A DNA stretch of 64,000 nucleotides, taken from positions 351,819 to 415,818 of the forward strand of contig JAMPKV010000004.1 of the NCBI GenBank assembly GCA_039962225.1. Direction: 5' to 3'. Under the pieces are notes generated by a model that saw only the letters and a program-made list of their open reading frames with translations, had not been told where the DNA came from and ran no database searches. Positions 36,763-45,546 of this stretch are shown in pieces (position 1 is the first letter of the stretch; the number at the start of each line of letters is the position of its first letter). Origin of the DNA: Microcoleus sp. AS-A8 (GTDB taxonomy: Bacteria; Cyanobacteriota; Cyanobacteriia; Cyanobacteriales; Coleofasciculaceae). A program made the position numbers and the translations under genes.

Positions 36763-37088
36763 AGGGCTAAGACTTGAAAAACTAACGGACTGGGGAATAA
36801 AAGACAAAAAGACTCTGGGAAATGGGCAATGTTTTAACAGTTTAAAGCTTCGTTTTCTCGTCTTACTCTCAGAATAGGTTACATTCTGTTAAATTTTGCT
36901 GGACGACTGGAATACAATTTGGCTAGCCCTCAACGCCTGTGTCAGCCTTGTTAGAGGCTTTGGCATTGATGGGTTGAGCGGTCTAAGTTTATATTTCGTT
37001 ACATCTCTAGGCCATTTTCTTCCTAAAATTTCTCCTATCCCCGTCTCATCTTTGGGCTTTGAGGTTTGATGATACAGCCAAGTGAAAA

Positions 37089-40000
37089 TTAGCCTAGCGG
37101 CGTGGAATGAGCATCGCCTGCGTAGGGAACTCTCGATTGACAACGCTCCAGATAGATTTGAGCCACTCTATCCCTTGGGTTAATTTTCAAGACACCTGTC
37201 AACAGTTCTGCCGCCTCACTTTTTAAACCCAGATTGTAGAGCCACAGAGCCTGCTCAAAACTAACTTTTGTGGCTAATTTTCCCTGTCTAATTTCTGGCT
37301 CATCTCCATCAAAAACTTCAAAGACGGCTACAGCTTGAGACTTTCCCTTCACTTTAACTTGCTCAATAAAGCGGATACTATAGTTCGTCGGGTTTTGGAA
37401 ATTCGCTAAAGTATGATGAGAGATTAATAAGGACACACCATAATGTTTGGTCAGGTTTTCTAGACGCGAAGCGATGTTGACCGCATCACTAATTACCGTA
37501 CCATCCATTCGATTTTTTCCCCCTACGGTTCCTAGCATCAAAGAACCTGTATTAATGCCAATACCAATTTTGAGCGGGATATAGCCAGAATTGGCGCGAT
37601 GTTGATTATATTCTGTCAACCGATGCAGCATGGTAATTCCAGCTTTCACTGCATCATCAGCACTGCCGCTGAACAGAGCCATAATCCCATCACCAATGTA
37701 TTTATCAATAAACCCCTGATTCTCGACAATCACGGATTCCATGCGAGATAGATAGGCATTAATAAACTTAAAAGTATCCTCCGGTTTCATACTCTCTGAG
37801 AGAGTCGTAAAAGAACGAATATCAGAAAACAGAATTGACATTTTTTTCTGAATATGATCGCCCAATTGAACATCAAGAATACTTTCTTTATTTAATAAGT
37901 GAAGAAATTGATGAGGCACAAAACGACCATAAGCAACAGCGAGATTAGAGAGGCTTAGATGAGTTTTTATTCTAGCAAAAAGTTCGTTTTTAGAGATAGG
38001 TTTTGTCAGATAATCATTAGCACCGACACTAAATCCTTCCACTAGGTCAGTGACTTGATTTTTCGCGGTTAACATCACAACCGGAAGTTCATAAGCCGGA
38101 AACTGTTCACGGATCTTTTGGCAAACTTCATAACCCGTCATTCTCGGCATCATGACATCGAGTAAAACGAGATCAGGTTTGAACCCCCGTTCAATCATGG
38201 CCAATGCCTCGATGCCATTGGTAGCCTGAGTAATTGCATAATTTTGCAGTGACAGATGGTTGATGAGTACCTGAAGATTGACTGGCTCATCATCCACAAT
38301 CATAATTTGGAATTGTTGTCCTTGGTCTTGGGTTATTTCTAAGGGTTGGATACTCTCTTCTTGATTAAGTTTAGATATCGGAGGCAACAGGCAGGACGAA
38401 TAGGACAGACTATTGAGTTCTGAGGACTGACCGAATGCTGCTGTTAGGGTAAACGTAAAGCGTGAACCCACCCCTACCGTTGATTCGACCTGAATAGAGC
38501 CTCCATGTAACTCCACTAGCTTTTTAGTCACAGCTAGCCCTAAACCAGTACCTCCGTATTCACGCGCCGTGGAACCATCCCCTTGTTCAAAGGATTCAAA
38601 AATTCGGTCTAGTTTATCTTCTGGGATACCAATACCCGTGTCCGAGACGGTAATGGCTAGTTGCTCTTTAAACGTTGAAGGTTGCAGGTTAGAAAGTTGC
38701 AGGTTAGGACTTTCAACATTCAACTCTCCAATATCCAACTCTTCTGAGTGACTACTAACTACTGCTGCTGAGATTTCTACCCTACCCTTTTCGGTAAATT
38801 TAATCGCATTACCGACTAAGTTGTATAAAATCTGTTGCAAACGGTTCTCATCAGCTTCGGCGGGAGTCAGGTCAGGGGGAATGGCGTTAATGAGCTGCAA
38901 ATTTTTGCTTTTAATTAGAGGTTGGCTGAGATTGAGTACAACCTCAACAATTTCTCGCATTCCTATAGGTTTAAGTTGCAATTCAATGGTTTTGTGTTTC
39001 AGTTTGGAGAAATCAAGAATATCGTTAACGAGAGCGGCTAGGCGACGTCCGCTTTGAGCAATGAGTAATAGATTTTTTTGTTGAAGTTCTGAAAGCTTTC
39101 CAGTGGCTCCATCCAGCATTGACTCAGCGATGCCAATCATGCCGTTGAGGGGTGTACGCAGTTCGTGAGAAGTATTCGCTAAAAACTCATCTTTGAGTTC
39201 GTCGAGGTGCTGTAAGGCTTCATTTTTTCGTTCTAATTCTTCAGTAAAATGAATCCGTTCAGCTTCAGCTTGTTTGCGTTGAGTGATATCCGTCAAGGCA
39301 ACAATGGCATAAGCGATCGCCCTTCGGGCGGTGCCTTCAACAATCGCACCCTTTTCATCAAAGATCGGTGTGGCTCTCGCTTCCACCGGAATAATCTGCT
39401 CTCCTCGATGAATGGTTAAATCATCAATCGTCAAACTTTCGCCGTTTAAAGCCCGCAAGGCCGGCAGGCGTTCTGTGGGGCATAATTGATCAGTATCGGC
39501 GAGATAGATTTGATAAACCTCTGATAATTTTTCGGGTAACTCTTCTGGGATTATGCCCTTGCCTAATATACTTTGGGCTGTAGTATTGGCATAGCAGATT
39601 TTGCCTGTTGCATCGTGGACTGTCACGCCGACGGGTACCGCATCGAGGAATTGAGTCAGCCTGCTCTCACTCTCATGCAATGCCTCATTTAAGGCTTTCA
39701 TCTCGGCATTATTGGCTTCGAGGGTGGTAAATAGCTGTTTCAACTGCCCCGACATAGTACCAAAGGACTTAGCGAGTTCTCCTAGTTCATCGGAGCGTTT
39801 TATTTCTACCAACTGCTCCCATTTACCTTGAGCAAGAGCTTTAGCCGCTGCGTTTAAGCGCAGAATCGGTCTTGTAACCCATTGCGCCGTAAGAATGCAG
39901 AAAATGATGGCGACCACCAATGCAGCCAAACATAACGCGATGGTGGTGTGGGTGTTGGCGTTGATTTGCGCCATAAAGTCGGCTTCTGGCACTACCACCA

Positions 40001-41009
40001 CGATGAGCCAATCCAGGCCCAGCTGATCTTGCCAGGGGGTAACCTGGATAAATTGGCGTTGACCGGCAATCTTGAAATTGAGTTGTTGGCTCCTGTCAAT
40101 CTTACGCAGGTTACTAAAATGTCGGGTCAAATACTGAGTTGTTAATCGAATTAAGGGGTCTTTACTTTCGGCTGCCTTGACTCTTTTCGCCTCACCATTA
40201 ACGACCTTGAAAGGTCGTTCGCTCGTGGAACTGGCTACCAAGAGTCCGTCACGTTCCAAAATAAACGTCTTTCCCGATTTGCTCACCTTTAAGTTGCTCA
40301 AGTAATAACTAATCTGGGAAAGCAGATGGTCGATACCGAGTACGCCGACAATCTTCTTTTTTTGGTTGTAGATCGGATAACTAGCAGAAATTGATATGAT
40401 ATCCGGCTTATCTTCCCATGGGTAAATTTGACTCCATGTCGGTTTACCCGCTTTCACGGCATCCGTATACCACGCCTCCGTGTGCGGGTTCCAGTCTTTG
40501 ACTCCCTGAAGTTTCGTGCGATTTCCCTGGTTATCTGTCTCGTAGATGTAGAGTTTACCAGGGTTAGATGAGGAAACTTCATTGAGCAGCAGGCTACCAT
40601 TTTCTAGGCGTTCGACTCCAATATATTCACCTTTGATGTTGCCGTAGCAAATGTAGCCCACATCAAACACCTTCATTTGTTTCCAAAAGTAGCGTCCTGT
40701 ACTTTGGAAGTCAGAGATGCTCAATAAGCCTAAATCAATGGCATCCCGATTAATTTGATTAATCTGAGGAGGGGTAGCAAAATAAGTATCGAGATGTTGA
40801 TCGATGCGATCGCTAATTTCACTGCGTAACCGGCTGGCGAGGTCGTTTACCGCTTTCTGCCCGTTCATAAACGAAAGATACCCCACAAGACCCACTGCCC
40901 CAACAATTTGCACAACGAAGGGGACAATTAGGACAGTTCGCAAGGGAACTTTTCCGGAAACTTTAGCAAATAAGCGGTTTAGAGAGCGTAGTGACATCGG
41001 GGCGTGCAT
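37089..41009 (-). CDS. Cache-HAMP-PAS hybrid histidine kinase fused to receiver and adenylyl cyclase
   Basis: This 1306-aa membrane protein joins a two-component kinase to a cyclase. Order: TM1 near 25-47; double Cache sensor about 50-350; TM2 near 355-378; HAMP about 380-430; PAS about 465-590; HisKA with SHELRTPLN near 616; HATPase with GNAIKF near 734, DTGIGIPED near 790 and GTGLGLAV; receiver about 900-1017 (LLDVMMP, YLTKPIS); class III cyclase about 1053-1196 with LFSDIRSFT, DKYIGDGIMALF and TVISDAVN (Lys and Thr base selectors, class IIIb pattern); TPR-like tail. The kinase part matches the one at 8770 and the PAS-cyclase part that at 12837. A repeat-derived insert splits the HATPase between N box and G1. 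Confidence 0.94.
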   Translation of the reverse strand: MHAPMSLRSLNRLFAKVSGKVPLRTVLIVPFVVQIVGAVGLVGYLSFMNGQKAVNDLASRLRSEISDRIDQHLDTYFATPPQINQINRDAIDLGLLSISDFQSTGRYFWKQMKVFDVGYICYGNIKGEYIGVERLENGSLLLNEVSSSNPGKLYIYETDNQGNRTKLQGVKDWNPHTEAWYTDAVKAGKPTWSQIYPWEDKPDIISISASYPIYNQKKKIVGVLGIDHLLSQISYYLSNLKVSKSGKTFILERDGLLVASSTSERPFKVVNGEAKRVKAAESKDPLIRLTTQYLTRHFSNLRKIDRSQQLNFKIAGQRQFIQVTPWQDQLGLDWLIVVVVPEADFMAQINANTHTTIALCLAALVVAIIFCILTAQWVTRPILRLNAAAKALAQGKWEQLVEIKRSDELGELAKSFGTMSGQLKQLFTTLEANNAEMKALNEALHESESRLTQFLDAVPVGVTVHDATGKICYANTTAQSILGKGIIPEELPEKLSEVYQIYLADTDQLCPTERLPALRALNGESLTIDDLTIHRGEQIIPVEARATPIFDEKGAIVEGTARRAIAYAIVALTDITQRKQAEAERIHFTEELERKNEALQHLDELKDEFLANTSHELRTPLNGMIGIAESMLDGATGKLSELQQKNLLLIAQSGRRLAALVNDILDFSKLKHKTIELQLKPIGMREIVEVVLNLSQPLIKSKNLQLINAIPPDLTPAEADENRLQQILYNLVGNAIKFTEKGRVEISAAVVSSHSEELDIGELNVESPNLQLSNLQPSTFKEQLAITVSDTGIGIPEDKLDRIFESFEQGDGSTAREYGGTGLGLAVTKKLVELHGGSIQVESTVGVGSRFTFTLTAAFGQSSELNSLSYSSCLLPPISKLNQEESIQPLEITQDQGQQFQIMIVDDEPVNLQVLINHLSLQNYAITQATNGIEALAMIERGFKPDLVLLDVMMPRMTGYEVCQKIREQFPAYELPVVMLTAKNQVTDLVEGFSVGANDYLTKPISKNELFARIKTHLSLSNLAVAYGRFVPHQFLHLLNKESILDVQLGDHIQKKMSILFSDIRSFTTLSESMKPEDTFKFINAYLSRMESVIVENQGFIDKYIGDGIMALFSGSADDAVKAGITMLHRLTEYNQHRANSGYIPLKIGIGINTGSLMLGTVGGKNRMDGTVISDAVNIASRLENLTKHYGVSLLISHHTLANFQNPTNYSIRFIEQVKVKGKSQAVAVFEVFDGDEPEIRQGKLATKVSFEQALWLYNLGLKSEAAELLTGVLKINPRDRVAQIYLERCQSRVPYAGDAHSTPLG
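38676..38722 (-). repeat. Repeat insert inside the HATPase coding region
   Basis: On the minus strand the words CTAACCTGCAACTTTC, CTAACCTGCAACC and TTCAAC recur and encode PNLQLSNLQPSTF. They fall between the N box and the G1 box. The kinase at 8770 is short at this position but carries the same words further on. Confidence 0.75.
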
Positions 41010-41068
41010 CAGTGCGCTTCTGAATCAGGAGCGCTCAAGAGAGGGCAAGATTTACACCATTGAGCTAT

Positions 41069-41188
41069 TCATACCAATATCTCTAGATACGTGCTACAGC
41101 TACTTTTCTTTCTCCCCCTTGTTAAGCCGGAGCTTTAGTCAGGATTAGGCGGAGCGATATGTAGCACCTCAAAAGCGAAATGGTATGA
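41069..41188. mobile_element. MITE-like element, 120 bp
   Basis: Ends are inverted: TCATACCA (41069-41076) with TGGTATGA (41181-41188), and inside them GTGCTACA (41091-41098) with TGTAGCAC (41160-41167) at nearly the same spacing. No coding capacity. It lies upstream of the Cache-kinase gene; the family of its parent transposase is unknown. Confidence 0.6.
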
Positions 41189-41317
41189 GTACACTATTCA
41201 GAGAATTTGTGCAGCATCCCTGATCATTTGCTGCGATGCCCCTACCTCCCATTGTCGCTTGCCCAGCCCAGCAATGACTTCCTTCATTTTTATCAACATT
41301 TCTTAAAGATTTACGAC

Positions 41318-41341
41318 AAAAAAAGCACCCACGAGGGGTGC
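41318..41341 (-). terminator. Rho-independent terminator of rplU-rpmA
   Basis: On the minus strand GCACCC, five-base loop, GGGTGC, then a seven-T run (complement of A 41318-41324), 39 bp after the rpmA stop. Apart from the MITE-like element, the 41010-41379 spacer shows nothing else. Confidence 0.92.
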
Positions 41342-41379
41342 AGTTGCTGTTAAGCCACAAAAATTACTCGTTAAGAAAT

Positions 41380-41679
41380 TTAAGCCTCAGCAGTTGCCAT
41401 CTCTGCTTCAGCAGGGACTTGAGCCGCGACGGGGTAAACGCTGACTTTTTTACGGGTTCTATCTTTTCTCTCGAAGGTGACGACGCCATCAATCAGCGCA
41501 AACAAGGTGTCATCGCTACCGCGACCCACATTGACACCTGGGTGAAACTTGGTACCGCGCTGACGGATCAAGATGTTACCAGCTTTGACGACCTGACCCC
41601 CGAAGCGTTTAACGCCTAAGCGCTGAGCATTCGAGTCACGACCGTTACGAGTACTACCTGTTCCTTTCTTATGAGCCAT
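41380..41679 (-). CDS. rpmA: 50S ribosomal protein L27
   Basis: The 99-aa product starts [20 protein letters not shown], the L27 N-terminus that reaches the peptidyl transferase centre. The conserved core ends near [17 protein letters not shown]; an Ala/Glu-rich tail of about 13 residues follows. It is 86 bp downstream of rplU in the usual rplU-rpmA operon, and ends before a clear terminator. Confidence 0.98.
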   Translation of the reverse strand: MAHKKGTGSTRNGRDSNAQRLGVKRFGGQVVKAGNILIRQRGTKFHPGVNVGRGSDDTLFALIDGVVTFERKDRTRKKVSVYPVAAQVPAEAEMATAEA

Positions 41680-41765
41680 AGTGTCCTGAGTAAGTGTTGT
41701 TTACAGTCAGCTTAAACCGTAGAGGTGTAACCCATGCCCACCCCTACTCGGATTGAAGCCTATTT

Positions 41766-42191
41766 CTATTGTGAAGTAGCTTCGGTTAATTCCTCAGTGC
41801 TGGGTGCTTCAGTTGTGGTTTGAGCTGTGACAGGTGTCTCGTTTTGCTCCTGTGAAGAGGAAGCGACAACAGAACCATTCATAGTGATGGAATTAATCAT
41901 CAAGCGGGTAATTTCCTGCCGATGTCCCCGCTTCTTGCGAGTCTTCTTCTTGGGCTTCATCTTGTAGACGAGGATTTTGCGACCGCGAAAGTGCCGCAAC
42001 ACCGTACCCTCGACGGCTGCCCCCTCAACGAAAGGCTGACCGATTGTCAGTTCACCATTATGCTGAACGAGCAAAACGTTATTAATGGTGACGTTCTCTT
42101 CGGGTTGGACAGCTAACAGTTCAATGTCATAAAAGCGACCGGGTTCTACTCGCACTTGCTTGCCACCGGTTTCGATAATTGCATAACTCAT
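41766..42191 (-). CDS. rplU: 50S ribosomal protein L21
   Basis: From ATG 42191 the product is 141 aa, beginning MSYAIIETGGKQVRVEPG, with HFRGRKILVYKMKPKKKTRKKRGHRQ typical of L21. An acidic/Thr-rich C-terminal extension of about 35 residues is longer than in most bacteria. AAGGAC lies seven bases before the start; the in-frame extension to 42242 is not needed. L21 binds 23S rRNA near L20. Confidence 0.97.
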   Translation of the reverse strand: MSYAIIETGGKQVRVEPGRFYDIELLAVQPEENVTINNVLLVQHNGELTIGQPFVEGAAVEGTVLRHFRGRKILVYKMKPKKKTRKKRGHRQEITRLMINSITMNGSVVASSSQEQNETPVTAQTTTEAPSTEELTEATSQ

Positions 42192-42783
42192 GGGATTGTC
42201 CTTGAAGGGTTGCCGTACAGGTAGCTGGCTGATCAGGCGCACGAGACGCTTTAATCATGTTTTCCAGCTTTTGATATGTCTCAACCTGATCCGAGCAGGT
42301 AAGAGCAGACAATCTCTCATCTTACCTTGATTATTGGGCTATGTGTCAAGTCATTCTGATCAGTCGGACAACAGTATCTCTCGTTAAGTCAACAACCACA
42401 CCCACTTTCTGGGCGTGGTTTCTCGCAGGAAGCTCATGAACTTGAGATGGATTTGGGTGTGATTCAGGACGTTACGCTTTGAGGAAACTCAACTCCGAAC
42501 AAACAAAAAAATCACCAAGCTCTAATTACTCCTCACTTCGTCTTTCTTAAAAAACAATTCTCTTTAGTTACTAAGAAAGCCAATTTTAGGGAGGGATGGC
42601 TAAAAGTACTGAATTACATCAGTAAAGTTAAGCATTGGGATAGATGCATTCATCATTTACTAATTGGTAATCTGCACATATAAGATCAAGCGCGAGGCAG
42701 GACAGATGACCTGATCGAGAGTTGCTTTTCCACTCTTGTTGAGTAACTTGCAAGGTTACTGCAAAGCCTCTAAGGAGGAAAAA
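42192..42783. other. Divergent intergenic region with one hairpin
   Basis: About 590 bp containing the rplU promoter and that of the DUF1206 gene. Near 42388-42421 the sequence AACCACACCCA pairs with TGGGCGTGGTT (one G-T on the minus strand), a possible leader hairpin for rplU. Otherwise AT-rich and featureless. Confidence 0.4.
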
Positions 42784-43563
42784 ATGTGGGTGGAAAGACT
42801 AGCGCGATTGGGCTATACCGCGAAGGGAATTGTATATGCAATTATTGGAGTGTTGGCAGTACAAGCTGCCTTTGGCACAGGTGGTAAAACGACCGATCAA
42901 AAAGGTGCTTTAGGAGAGATTGCCACACAACCATTTGGCAAGTTCTTGTTAGTGTTAATGGCGTTGGGTTTAATTGGATATGTGATTTGGCGGTTCGTTG
43001 AGGCTGTTCAAGACCCCGAACACAAAGGTAATGATGCTAAAGGTTTGGCAACACGTCTTGGTGCGGGGATTAGCGGGATAATTTATGCAAGTTTAGCCTT
43101 TAGTGCGCTTCGGCTAGCGATGGGTTCGGCTGCTAGTAGTAGTAATTCAACCCAAGATTGGACAGCACGCTTGATGTCGCAACCCTTTGGTCAATGGTTG
43201 GTTGGTCTTGGCGGCGCTTTGGTCATTGGTCTTGGCTTTTACCAATTTTACAAAGCCTACAAAGCCAAATTTCGTAAACATTTGAAGTTGCAGGAAATGA
43301 GTCCTACCGAAGAAACTTGGGCGACGCGCCTGGGTCGATTTGGCGAGGCCGCACGAGGCGTTGTCTTTGTGATTACCGGTTTTTTCCTGCTAGAGGCTGC
43401 ACGTCAGTCAGATCCAAACCAAGCGCGAGGACTGGATGGAGCATTACAATCTTTAGCACAGCAGCCATATGGCCCTTGGCTATTGGGAATTGTTGCCCTT
43501 GGTCTTGTGGCTTATGGAATTCATATGGGGGTACAGGCGCGATATCGTCGGATCAATGCCTGA
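42784..43563 (+). CDS. DUF1206 membrane protein
   Basis: From ATG 42784 (AAGGAGG at 42772-42778, five bases upstream) the product is 259 aa with three tandem repeats of about 70-85 residues, each with two helices: LARLGYTAKGIVYAIIGVLA, ATRLGAGISGIIYASLAFSA and LGRFGEAARGVVFVITGFF. This three-fold pattern defines DUF1206, a family of six-helix membrane proteins of unknown function. An upstream in-frame ATG at 42736 lacks a ribosome site. Confidence 0.9.
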   Translation: MWVERLARLGYTAKGIVYAIIGVLAVQAAFGTGGKTTDQKGALGEIATQPFGKFLLVLMALGLIGYVIWRFVEAVQDPEHKGNDAKGLATRLGAGISGIIYASLAFSALRLAMGSAASSSNSTQDWTARLMSQPFGQWLVGLGGALVIGLGFYQFYKAYKAKFRKHLKLQEMSPTEETWATRLGRFGEAARGVVFVITGFFLLEAARQSDPNQARGLDGALQSLAQQPYGPWLLGIVALGLVAYGIHMGVQARYRRINA

Positions 43564-43635
43564 ATCAAGCTGATAACTCCATGGGAGTTTAGAGAATTTA
43601 GATTTTGCGATTGGGTGCTGGTAACTGACCAGCAA

Positions 43636-44340
43636 CTAACGAGCACCAAAAATTTCTCCCAAGGCTTGAAAGATATCTAAATAAAAGTTTCCCTGCATTT
43701 CACGAAATAATTCAAACGGCGAGTTTGGTCTGCCAAAGAAAGGCCGTAACGTCCAGGCCAACTGTGTACCCACAAAAGCATAAAGAATCAGCCAAAAGCG
43801 TAAAATACTCATTCGAGTTTTTAGCCCTTCCTCATCCTCTTTCGACAATAGCTGCATTCCTTGATAAAGGAACTTCACTCCTATAATTCCTGTGATCGCC
43901 AAAATCGCTACATTCAATAACTTAAAAAACTGGTAATTATAGGTTGTAATGAGAAAAAATAGCGTAATTGGTGCAAAACTAAAGAGTAAAACACTAATCA
44001 CAGCGGCAGCCGTCAGGAGCATGACAAAATGCTGTCCTGCCGTTTTCCTCGAACCAAACAGAATATTGAAAAAGTATAAGGTAGGAAAACAAATGATTAG
44101 GGTGATTAAGTAGAGTGAGGGAAGTTTAACGGCAGAGGATAAGGCTTGTGCCCAACCATTAAATGAGCCAATAATCGCACCATAGAGGGCAAAAAAGAGG
44201 GAACTACAGATGAGCAGAGCCGTACTCTTGCTGCTCAGCTTGACACCGGAACGAATTTCTTCCAGAAATGCGGTGCGATCGCGTAAGAGACCTATTAAGA
44301 CGCTAAAAGATTTCGTCGCTTGAGATTGACGTTCTATCAT
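43636..44340 (-). CDS. Multi-pass membrane protein (Yip1-like), unknown function
   Basis: The 234-aa product has about six hydrophobic helices (SSLFFALYGAIIGSF, LYLITLIICFPTLYFFNILF, MLLTAAAVISVLLFSFAPI, FKLLNVAILAITGIIG and others) and an N-terminal amphipathic segment IGLLRDRTAFLEEIR. The arrangement recalls Yip1-type membrane proteins. It is common in cyanobacteria but has no assigned function that I know. It is convergent with the DUF1206 gene. A GCGATCGC site lies in its 5' end (about 44276-44283). Confidence 0.75.
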   Translation of the reverse strand: MIERQSQATKSFSVLIGLLRDRTAFLEEIRSGVKLSSKSTALLICSSLFFALYGAIIGSFNGWAQALSSAVKLPSLYLITLIICFPTLYFFNILFGSRKTAGQHFVMLLTAAAVISVLLFSFAPITLFFLITTYNYQFFKLLNVAILAITGIIGVKFLYQGMQLLSKEDEEGLKTRMSILRFWLILYAFVGTQLAWTLRPFFGRPNSPFELFREMQGNFYLDIFQALGEIFGAR

Positions 44341-44540
44341 CTGCCTGTCACCTAGAACCTAAGGTTAGTTTTAGCCAGAGTTTTCCCTCACCAAAAACCA
44401 CAAGAGTGACGAGGCGTTTTCCGGAATCTCCCTATTTTTGTGTCCTCTGTGCCTGGAGTGGTTGATTAAAAATAGACTGACGAGGCACATCGAGTAGGCT
44501 GCGGAGATTTTGGCGGGTCAGTTATTTTTGCCGGGGTGAA

Positions 44541-45350
44541 CTAGTAATAGTAAGGATTGGCTGGTTTGGCAATTTTTTTGAAGGAAGTCGCCTCAATCAC
44601 TAGTTGGCGTTTTCCATCCAGAGTTTCGGTAATCATTCGACCTTCCACTTCTTGCCAACTGTCAACGGGATAGGCATCGCGATTGCCATTGAGCTTGACG
44701 GGTAATGCAACGGGGTAAGCGTCTGCCGCACAGCAGGTAATCACAAAGCGGGAAATTAACAGATATTGTGAGGGCTGATTGGGAGGATAAACCACAAAGC
44801 CTTGGACTTTCACCGGTTGACCTGTGTAGGCATCAGGTTCGGGATAAACCGCAAGCGTCCGTACCCATTCAATCAGCGATCGCTCCTCTGGTCTACTGTT
44901 ACTGCGAAACGATTGGGGTTGCGTTCGTGTCATGGTGACCGATTCCGTGACACCTCGCTGAATAGCCGTCTGACTCGCAAATACTTGGGGTGTTATCACT
45001 AAGCCCAAAATAGCAGCGGCTAATAGCAGAGTCGTACTCCATCCAGGGGGAAACAAGCTGATGTGTTGACCCACTGGCATCATCGGTACCCGTCCGGCAG
45101 CCTGTTGACGCACCTGATTGATCAGCTGGGATATTCTCAAAGCTGCCAGTATTAATAGGGCAATACCGGTGGCAACCACCAACCCAAAATAATTCGGGTG
45201 AATCAACAAACTTAACTGACCCATCAGCCAATATTTCAGCATCAAAATGCCCCAAGCTGCCAGAGCCAAAATATCTAATAGGGGGAGGAAAAGGTTTTGA
45301 AATTGAGGGCGCTGCTTCCGAGGCCGCCTTGAAGTTTGATTGGAACTCAT
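44541..45350 (-). CDS. TIGR03943 family permease-associated protein
   Basis: The 269-aa product has three to four N-terminal helices (LLDILALAAWGILML, FGLVVATGIALLILAAL, TTLLLAAAILGLVITPQ) and an exported C-terminal domain with the conserved VITCCAADAYPVALPV and EGRMITET segments. TIGR03943 proteins are encoded next to a DUF318-type permease, here at 45547, and form a two-component transporter or metal-handling system of uncertain substrate. The Cys-Cys-Ala-Ala-Asp motif is a likely functional site. The two genes are 196 bp apart on the same strand. Confidence 0.87.
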   Translation of the reverse strand: MSSNQTSRRPRKQRPQFQNLFLPLLDILALAAWGILMLKYWLMGQLSLLIHPNYFGLVVATGIALLILAALRISQLINQVRQQAAGRVPMMPVGQHISLFPPGWSTTLLLAAAILGLVITPQVFASQTAIQRGVTESVTMTRTQPQSFRSNSRPEERSLIEWVRTLAVYPEPDAYTGQPVKVQGFVVYPPNQPSQYLLISRFVITCCAADAYPVALPVKLNGNRDAYPVDSWQEVEGRMITETLDGKRQLVIEATSFKKIAKPANPYYY

Positions 45351-45360
45351 AAACTTCGGT

Positions 45361-45490
45361 CGTAAGTTAAAAGGTCGTCAGTTAAAAAGTTGTTCGCGTA
45401 GCGTTTCCCGAAGGGATAGGTTAAAAGTTAGAGAGTTTCAAAGCATCAATCCGCTAAGGGGCTAACTTGTCAATCTGGCAACTTTTAATT
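45361..45490. repeat. Repeat-rich spacer between the permease pair
   Basis: Contains AGTTAAAAGGTCGTCAGTTAAAA-type direct repeats in pieces, and GCGTAGCGTTTCCCGAAGGG (near 45398-45417), a palindromic word that recurs in variant form near 50028-50072 and 59718-59742. Confidence 0.55.
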
Positions 45491-45546
45491 CCGTTTCGGA
45501 CGAATGGCAAAAGCTAGATTTGAAGGGGTTCACCCCACAGCAAAAA

